DNA of 64,000 nt from JBNJEA01 sp051745395 (GTDB lineage: Bacteria > Desulfobacterota > Desulfobacteria > Desulfobacterales > Desulfosalsimonadaceae): positions 1 to 64,000 of the forward strand of contig JBNJEA010000001.1 in NCBI GenBank assembly GCA_051745395.1, in the 5' to 3' direction. The translations under genes and the position numbers were made by a program. Shown here piece by piece: positions 59,605 to 64,000 of this stretch. The first letter of the stretch is position 1; the number at the start of each line of letters is the position of its first letter. Below the pieces are notes generated by a model. That model did no database searches and was not told where the DNA came from. It saw only the letters and a list, made by a program, of their open reading frames with translations.

Positions 59605-61509
59605 ATGGCAGCTTATACCAAAACATACGACGTTATCGTGGTCGGCGCCGGTCATGCCGGCTGCGAGGCCGCGCTGGCCGCGGCCCGGATGGGGTGCGCG
59701 GTGCTGCTGGTGGCCATCGACCTGGACAAGATCGCGGCCATGCCCTGCAGCCCGTCGATCGGCGGCATGGCCAAGGGGCAGCTCGTCCGGGAAATCGACG
59801 CCCTGGGCGGGGAAATGGCAAAGGTCACCGACAAAACCGCGATTCATTTCAAGACGTTAAATACAAGGAAAGGCCCGGCGGTCCAGTCCTCGCGGACGCA
59901 AAACGACAAGCTCCGCTACCACATGGTCATGAAGGCGGTGCTGGAAAGCACGCCGAATCTCGATGTCAAGCAGGCCATGATCGAGCGCCTGGTCATGGAA
60001 AACGGCCGGGTCGTCGGCGTGGCAGACCAGACCGGCTTCGGCTATACGGCGCCGGCGGTGGTGTTGGCCACGGGGACGTTTCTGGGCGGCCGGGTCTATA
60101 TCGGCCAAAACGCGTTTGCCGCCGGCCGGGCCGGCGAGTTTTCCTCGGAAGGACTGCCGGCAAGCCTGAAGTCCGTCGGATTTTCCATGGGGCGGTTGAA
60201 AACGGGCACTCCGCCCCGGCTGCACAAAGAAAGCATCGATTTTTCCCGGCTGACCCCACAGGCCGGAGACGAACGGGTGCGGCCGTTTTCCTTTTCCTCC
60301 GAGAACCTGCCGCTGCCCCAGGTGTCGAGCTATATTGGCGCGGTTAACCGCAAAACCATTGAAATAGCGTCGCAAAACCTGTCGCGGTCCTCTCTTTACG
60401 GCGGATTGATCCAGGGGGTGTCGGCCCGGTATTGCCCCTCGTTTGAGGACAAGGTGGTCAAGTTCCCGGACCGCGACAGCCACCAGGTCATCCTGGAGCC
60501 GGAGGGCTTAGACACCAGCGAGATCTATATCAGCGGGCTGGGCAACAGCCTGCCCCTGGAGGTCCAGGTGCAGCTCGTCCGCAGCATCGAAGGGTTGGAA
60601 TGCGCGGAAATCATGCGGCCGGGCTATGCCATCGAATATGATTACATCGATCCCGTGGAATTGAACCCCACCCTGGAGACCAAGCGGGTTTCGGGCCTGT
60701 ATCTGGCCGGCCAGATCAACGGCACCTCCGGCTACGAGGAAGCCGCCGCCCAGGGCATGTGGGCCGGCATCAACGCGGCCTGCCGCATCCAGGGGCGCCC
60801 CGCCTTTGTCCTGGACCGCTCCCAGGCCTACATGGGCGTGATGATCGATGATCTGGTCACCAAGGGGACCTCGGAACCCTACCGGATGTTTACCTCCCGG
60901 GCCGAGTACCGCTTGCTGCTGCGCGAAGACAATGCGGATTTGCGCTTGACCGGCATCGGCCATGAACTCGGGCTCATCGAGGCCGACCGGTACAGGGATT
61001 TGGCGGATCGAAAGCAGCGGATCGATGAAGAAATCGACCGGTTGCGCAAAACCGTGCTGTCGCCGGATCAAAGCGTCAATGCCTTTCTAGCCGCGCGCGG
61101 ATCGCCGCCCATTAAAACCGGCGTGCCCGCCGATCAGTTGCTCAAACGCAATGAACTCGATTATGAACTCGTCCGGCAATTTGCCGAACCGCCCGCCGCA
61201 GTCGACGACCGGGTGGTGCGCCAGGTGGAAATTGCGATCAAATATGCCGGCTACATCGACAAGCAGTTAAAGGAGATCGAGAAATTCAGGGCCCTGGAAA
61301 CCACCACAATACCGGCGGATTTTGATTATCATGGCGTCGCCGGCCTGTCCAACGAGCTAAAGGAAAAACTCTTTGCCCTGCGGCCCGTGAATCTGGGCCA
61401 GGCCGCCCGGATGGACGGCATGACCCCGGCGGCGATTTCCGTGCTCATGGTGGCATTAAAGGCCGCCGGGGGACGGTCAAATGTCGAAAAACATGACAAA
61501 TCGGTTTGA
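59605..61509 (+). CDS. mnmG: tRNA uridine-5-carboxymethylaminomethyl modification enzyme MnmG (GidA)
   Basis: The 634-residue flavoprotein has the FAD-binding GAGHAGCEAALAAARMG (about residues 14-30), SPSIGGMAKGQLVREIDALG and the conserved LKTGTPPRL, TSGYEEAAAQG and FTSRAEYRLLLREDNAD. With MnmE it modifies U34 of certain tRNAs. ATG at 59605 follows a weak site. Length is normal (about 630). mnmE and rsmG, common neighbours, are absent. Confidence 0.95.
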   Translation: MAAYTKTYDVIVVGAGHAGCEAALAAARMGCAVLLVAIDLDKIAAMPCSPSIGGMAKGQLVREIDALGGEMAKVTDKTAIHFKTLNTRKGPAVQSSRTQNDKLRYHMVMKAVLESTPNLDVKQAMIERLVMENGRVVGVADQTGFGYTAPAVVLATGTFLGGRVYIGQNAFAAGRAGEFSSEGLPASLKSVGFSMGRLKTGTPPRLHKESIDFSRLTPQAGDERVRPFSFSSENLPLPQVSSYIGAVNRKTIEIASQNLSRSSLYGGLIQGVSARYCPSFEDKVVKFPDRDSHQVILEPEGLDTSEIYISGLGNSLPLEVQVQLVRSIEGLECAEIMRPGYAIEYDYIDPVELNPTLETKRVSGLYLAGQINGTSGYEEAAAQGMWAGINAACRIQGRPAFVLDRSQAYMGVMIDDLVTKGTSEPYRMFTSRAEYRLLLREDNADLRLTGIGHELGLIEADRYRDLADRKQRIDEEIDRLRKTVLSPDQSVNAFLAARGSPPIKTGVPADQLLKRNELDYELVRQFAEPPAAVDDRVVRQVEIAIKYAGYIDKQLKEIEKFRALETTTIPADFDYHGVAGLSNELKEKLFALRPVNLGQAARMDGMTPAAISVLMVALKAAGGRSNVEKHDKSV

Positions 61510-61548
61510 TATGTAGGTTTTCCGGTCTGTTCGGCGGCACAGACCCCC

Positions 61549-61576
61549 TTGACAAGCCACCGATCCGGATTATTGT
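61549..61576 (+). promoter_or_regulatory. Candidate promoter of the dnaJ-like gene
   Basis: TTGACA (61549-61554), a 16-base spacer and TATTGT (61571-61576) lie about 50 bases before the J-domain gene. Confidence 0.65.
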
Positions 61577-61626
61577 TAGGCTTTACCTGTAAACGAAAAA
61601 TTTCAATACCAATAGGGTGATGCAAT

Positions 61627-62574
61627 ATGGCCCAGAAAGATTATTACGATATTCTCGGGGTTTCGAAAAACGCGTCGGAAGACGAGATCAAAAAGGCGTA
61701 CCGAAAGCTCGCCATGAAATATCATCCGGATCATTCCTCCGGATCCAAGGAAAACGAGGAAAAATTCAAGGAAATCAGCGAGGCCTATGCGGTCTTGAGC
61801 GATCCGGAAAAGCGCAAGCAGTATGACACTTACGGTTCCGAGGATTTCCAGCAGCGCTACAGCCAGGACGACATTTTCAAGGATTTCGACCTCGGCGATA
61901 TCCTGCGGGAATTCGGCTTCGGCGGCTCCTCGTTTTTTTCCTCCGGGGGCCGGGGCGGCCGCGGCCGGCAATCCGGGCGCCAGTTCTCATTTGACCCGGA
62001 GTCCATGTTCGGCATGGGCGGCGGCGGCGCCCAGCAGCAGGCCCAGATGAAGGGGCGGGACGTGGAATATGAACTGCCCCTGAGCTTGCAGGAAATCGCT
62101 ACCGGCACCTCGAAAACGATTACCGTCCGCACGCCGTCGGGCGGAACCGATACCCTGACGGTTAAAATTCCAAAGGGGTTGATTGACGGCAAAAAGGTCC
62201 GGCTCACCGGCAAAGGCGAGCCGAGCCCCTATGGCGGACCGGCGGGCGATCTGTTTATCCGTTCCAAGGTCACGGGGGATGCCGCCTATTCGAACAAGGA
62301 TTTCGATGTCTATGTCAACAAGGATATTAAGCTCACCGAGGCGCTGCTCGGCACAAAGGCGACCGTGACCACGCTGGAAGGCAAGCAGCTTTCCCTGACC
62401 ATTCCGCCGGGCACCAAGCCCAAAAGCAAGTTCCGCATCAGCGGGCAGGGCCTGCCCCACATGAAAGGCGGCGGCAGGGGCAACCTCTACGTGGTGGTCA
62501 ATATCGATATGCCCAAGAAGCTGAGCAAAAAACAAAAAGAACTGGTGGAAAAGCTGGCCGAGACCGGCTTGTAA
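61627..62574 (+). CDS. DnaJ-like co-chaperone lacking the zinc domain (CbpA type)
   Basis: The 315-residue protein has an N-terminal J domain with HPD (KKAYRKLAMKYHPDHSSGSK, about residues 20-39). A Gly/Ser-rich linker (about 95-135, GGRGGRGRQSGRQF) and the two C-terminal substrate-binding beta domains follow (ELPLSLQEIATGTSKTITV; SGQGLPHMKGGGRGNLYVVV). The four CxxCxGxG zinc repeats are missing, so it is a type II J protein that stimulates DnaK. It is a single gene with a promoter and terminator. Confidence 0.92.
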   Translation: MAQKDYYDILGVSKNASEDEIKKAYRKLAMKYHPDHSSGSKENEEKFKEISEAYAVLSDPEKRKQYDTYGSEDFQQRYSQDDIFKDFDLGDILREFGFGGSSFFSSGGRGGRGRQSGRQFSFDPESMFGMGGGGAQQQAQMKGRDVEYELPLSLQEIATGTSKTITVRTPSGGTDTLTVKIPKGLIDGKKVRLTGKGEPSPYGGPAGDLFIRSKVTGDAAYSNKDFDVYVNKDIKLTEALLGTKATVTTLEGKQLSLTIPPGTKPKSKFRISGQGLPHMKGGGRGNLYVVVNIDMPKKLSKKQKELVEKLAETGL

Positions 62575-62604
62575 TACAACTTTCTGTTTTTCCAAAAGTT
62601 TATA

Positions 62605-62635
62605 AAGCCGATGGCGCCCGCCATCGGCTTTTTTT
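62605..62635 (+). terminator. Intrinsic terminator of the dnaJ-like gene
   Basis: AAGCCGATGGC and GCCATCGGCTT pair perfectly around GCCC, followed by a run of T (62629-62635), 30 bases after the stop codon. Confidence 0.93.
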
Positions 62636-62720
62636 ATCTGGATTTGCTCTCACCTTTCCCCCCTTCCGGTTGCCCGTTTTTCTCCGTATTTCGGGTAAAT
62701 CAACGAATCCCGTAAATTTA

Positions 62721-62749
62721 TTGACAAAAGGGGATCGTTCATATAGATT
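62721..62749 (+). promoter_or_regulatory. Candidate promoter of hpt
   Basis: TTGACA (62721-62726), a 17-base spacer and TAGATT (62744-62749) lie about 175 bases before hpt. The long AT-rich leader after it shows no clear structure. Confidence 0.6.
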
Positions 62750-62923
62750 CACCATGAAGGCAATATGCCCAAATATACTGTTTAATTTGTTATATTGCTA
62801 TAAAAACAGTTGGTTAAAAAACGTAAATCGCTTGCCCGTATTGTAATAGAACTTACATGATATGACTTCTGCCGGTTGTCTTTCCCAAAAACTGTCTTTG
62901 TAATGACACGTCAAAGATTGGAT

Positions 62924-63463
62924 ATGCCCAAACTTCTTCCCGTCCTCACCGAAAATGACATTCGCACGAAAGTTTCAATTGTGGCACAGCAGATTTCGTC
63001 GGATTATCAGGACAAAGAGCTTGTTCTGGTGGGCGTGCTCAAGGGGGCGTTTGTCTTTCTGGCCGATTTGATCCGGCAGTTGACGATACCGGTCACGATT
63101 GATTTCATATGGGTGTCGAGTTACGGCTGCGCCGATACCACGTCGGGGACGGTAACACGGGTCTCCGACATTACTACCGATATTTCCGGAAAACAGGTTC
63201 TGATTGTCGAAGACATCCTGGACACGGGGCTGACCGTAAAAGAGCTGATCGGCTGCCTGGCCGCGCACAACCCGGCAAGCATCGGGGTCTGCGCATTTGT
63301 TGACAAAAGCGTTCGGCGGCAGAATGATTGCCGGGCCGACTACGCCTGCCACCGGGTAGAAGAGGGGTTCCTTGTAGGGTATGGCCTGGATTTTGCAGAG
63401 AAATACCGGCATTTGCCTGCGCTATATGAATTAAATAATACAATCAGCGAGGAAGTAAAATGA
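62924..63463 (+). CDS. hpt: Hypoxanthine phosphoribosyltransferase
   Basis: The ~179-residue enzyme has the PRPP-binding loop VLIVEDILDTGLTVKEL (about 90-106) and the flexible-loop/core LVGVLKGAFVFLADLIRQL (about 35-53), typical of HPRT. It salvages hypoxanthine and guanine. The start ATG at 62924 gives the family length; ATGs at 62903 and 62876 add a tail without a ribosome-binding site. It ends in an ATGA overlap with the next gene. Confidence 0.92.
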   Translation: MPKLLPVLTENDIRTKVSIVAQQISSDYQDKELVLVGVLKGAFVFLADLIRQLTIPVTIDFIWVSSYGCADTTSGTVTRVSDITTDISGKQVLIVEDILDTGLTVKELIGCLAAHNPASIGVCAFVDKSVRRQNDCRADYACHRVEEGFLVGYGLDFAEKYRHLPALYELNNTISEEVK

Positions 63464-64000
63464 TCATCACCTGCGAAGCCTGCGGAACAACCTACAAATT
63501 GAACGCCAGTCTTCTGCAATCAACCGGTTCGACGGTGCGGTGTTCCAACTGTGAACATGTTTTCGTGGCTTATCCGCAGGGTGCCGGAAAGGAAAAACCC
63601 GCTGAATTTCATACAGATACCGATTCTTCCCAAAAGACTTACGACCCGCCCATCACCGAAGATATGTATAAAGAGGCCGAGGAAACCGAAAGGGAACTCG
63701 ATGCCATTTTTGACGATGAAGACGAAGAGGATGATGATGGTGCGCCGGGTGCGGAACTACCCGAAAACATAACGGAAACATCCCCGGAAGACGCTGCCGG
63801 GGGCCGTGAGGCAACAAGCGGGACCGAAACGGAAACAGCCGATTTCGACGCCGGCGATTTGAGTTTTTTGGATGAAACCGAACCCGCCGGCAAAAAACCC
63901 GCGGACCAGGAAATATCCGGGATTGGAGCGCCATTTTCAGACCAGGGCAGCCGGACGGCGGGATCGGAAACGGCCGGATCTGAATCTGAATCTGAAGATG
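63460..64000 (+). CDS. Zinc-ribbon (MJ0042-type) protein with acidic repeat-rich region (partial)
   Basis: From ATG at 63460 the protein starts MIITCEACGTTYKLNASLLQ and continues RCSNCEHVFVAYP, a zinc ribbon of the MJ0042/DUF3426 type with two CxxC pairs (residues 5-8 and 29-32). A long Glu/Asp/Ser/Thr-rich region follows (about 40-180) that reads as disordered. The gene runs off the right edge. In Deltaproteobacteria such proteins often continue to a transmembrane segment and C-terminal domain; none is visible yet. It overlaps hpt by 4 bases. Confidence 0.82.
   Translation, partial: MIITCEACGTTYKLNASLLQSTGSTVRCSNCEHVFVAYPQGAGKEKPAEFHTDTDSSQKTYDPPITEDMYKEAEETERELDAIFDDEDEEDDDGAPGAELPENITETSPEDAAGGREATSGTETETADFDAGDLSFLDETEPAGKKPADQEISGIGAPFSDQGSRTAGSETAGSESESED

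Overview
The window looks like a chromosomal segment of a sulfate-reducing Desulfobacterota bacterium (Desulfobacteraceae/Desulfosarcinaceae type). The main evidence is a complete dsrMKJOP electron-transfer operon preceded by an RsbRD-like gene. Supporting genes are LL-diaminopimelate aminotransferase (dapL), a precorrin-2 dehydrogenase/ferrochelatase next to ccsA and hemA (siroheme and haem supply), an ADP-forming acyl-CoA synthetase and many radical SAM proteins. The DNA is moderately GC-rich. Most genes are housekeeping genes in short co-directional operons; no prophage, IS transposase, CRISPR array or rRNA is visible.

Layout. 0-5.8 kb (minus): yidD (cut by the edge), rnpA and rpmH, then enoyl-CoA hydratase, a large radical SAM fusion and rng. 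6-10.5 kb: dapL (+), then pabA-pabBC (-) behind a consensus promoter and a leader attenuator. 10.5-19 kb (+): a lipoprotein with two OmpA domains, DHH phosphoesterase, siroheme enzyme, ccsA, hemA, dksA, PHP phosphoesterase, rnc and a radical SAM protein. 19-23.4 kb: ADP-forming acyl-CoA synthetase (-), a LEA14-like lipoprotein, then about 1.4 kb without a convincing gene but rich in inverted repeats, a sigma-54-like promoter and Pho-box-like repeats. 23.4-30.3 kb: alpha/beta hydrolase, PBP1A (-), a CbiM/small protein/CbiQ/CbiO nickel-cobalt transporter, a DUF1122-like protein and a small membrane protein. 30.5-38.8 kb: dnaN-gyrB after an AT-rich region, a histidine kinase with an HD-GYP response regulator, and asnS (-). 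38.9-44.8 kb: RsbRD-like gene plus dsrMKJOP with a consensus promoter and a strong terminator. 44.8-52 kb: rplU, rpmA, obgE, proB, proA, nadD, rsfS, gpmI. 52-56 kb: three poorly characterised genes (degenerate HsdR_N fold, HEAT protein, cNMP-binding/PilZ protein). 56-64 kb: zinc-ribbon and acidic proteins (-), two tRNA-Ser genes, hsp20, YhcC-like radical SAM, mnmG, dnaJ-like, hpt and a zinc-ribbon protein cut by the right edge.

How it fits together. DsrMKJOP passes electrons between the quinone pool, the periplasm and cytoplasmic sulfite reduction; its c-type haems need CcsA, and the sulfite reductase (not in the window) needs siroheme from the 13-15.8 kb cluster. An HD-GYP protein and a PilZ protein point to c-di-GMP signalling. 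The most unusual items are DNA/RNA structures rather than a new gene system: a perfect 28-bp inverted repeat inside pabBC, the pabA attenuator with a two-codon upstream ORF, a 124-bp nested palindrome between rplU and rpmA, and the palindrome-rich 22-23.4 kb region. All assignments rest on reading motifs by eye; no database search was run.
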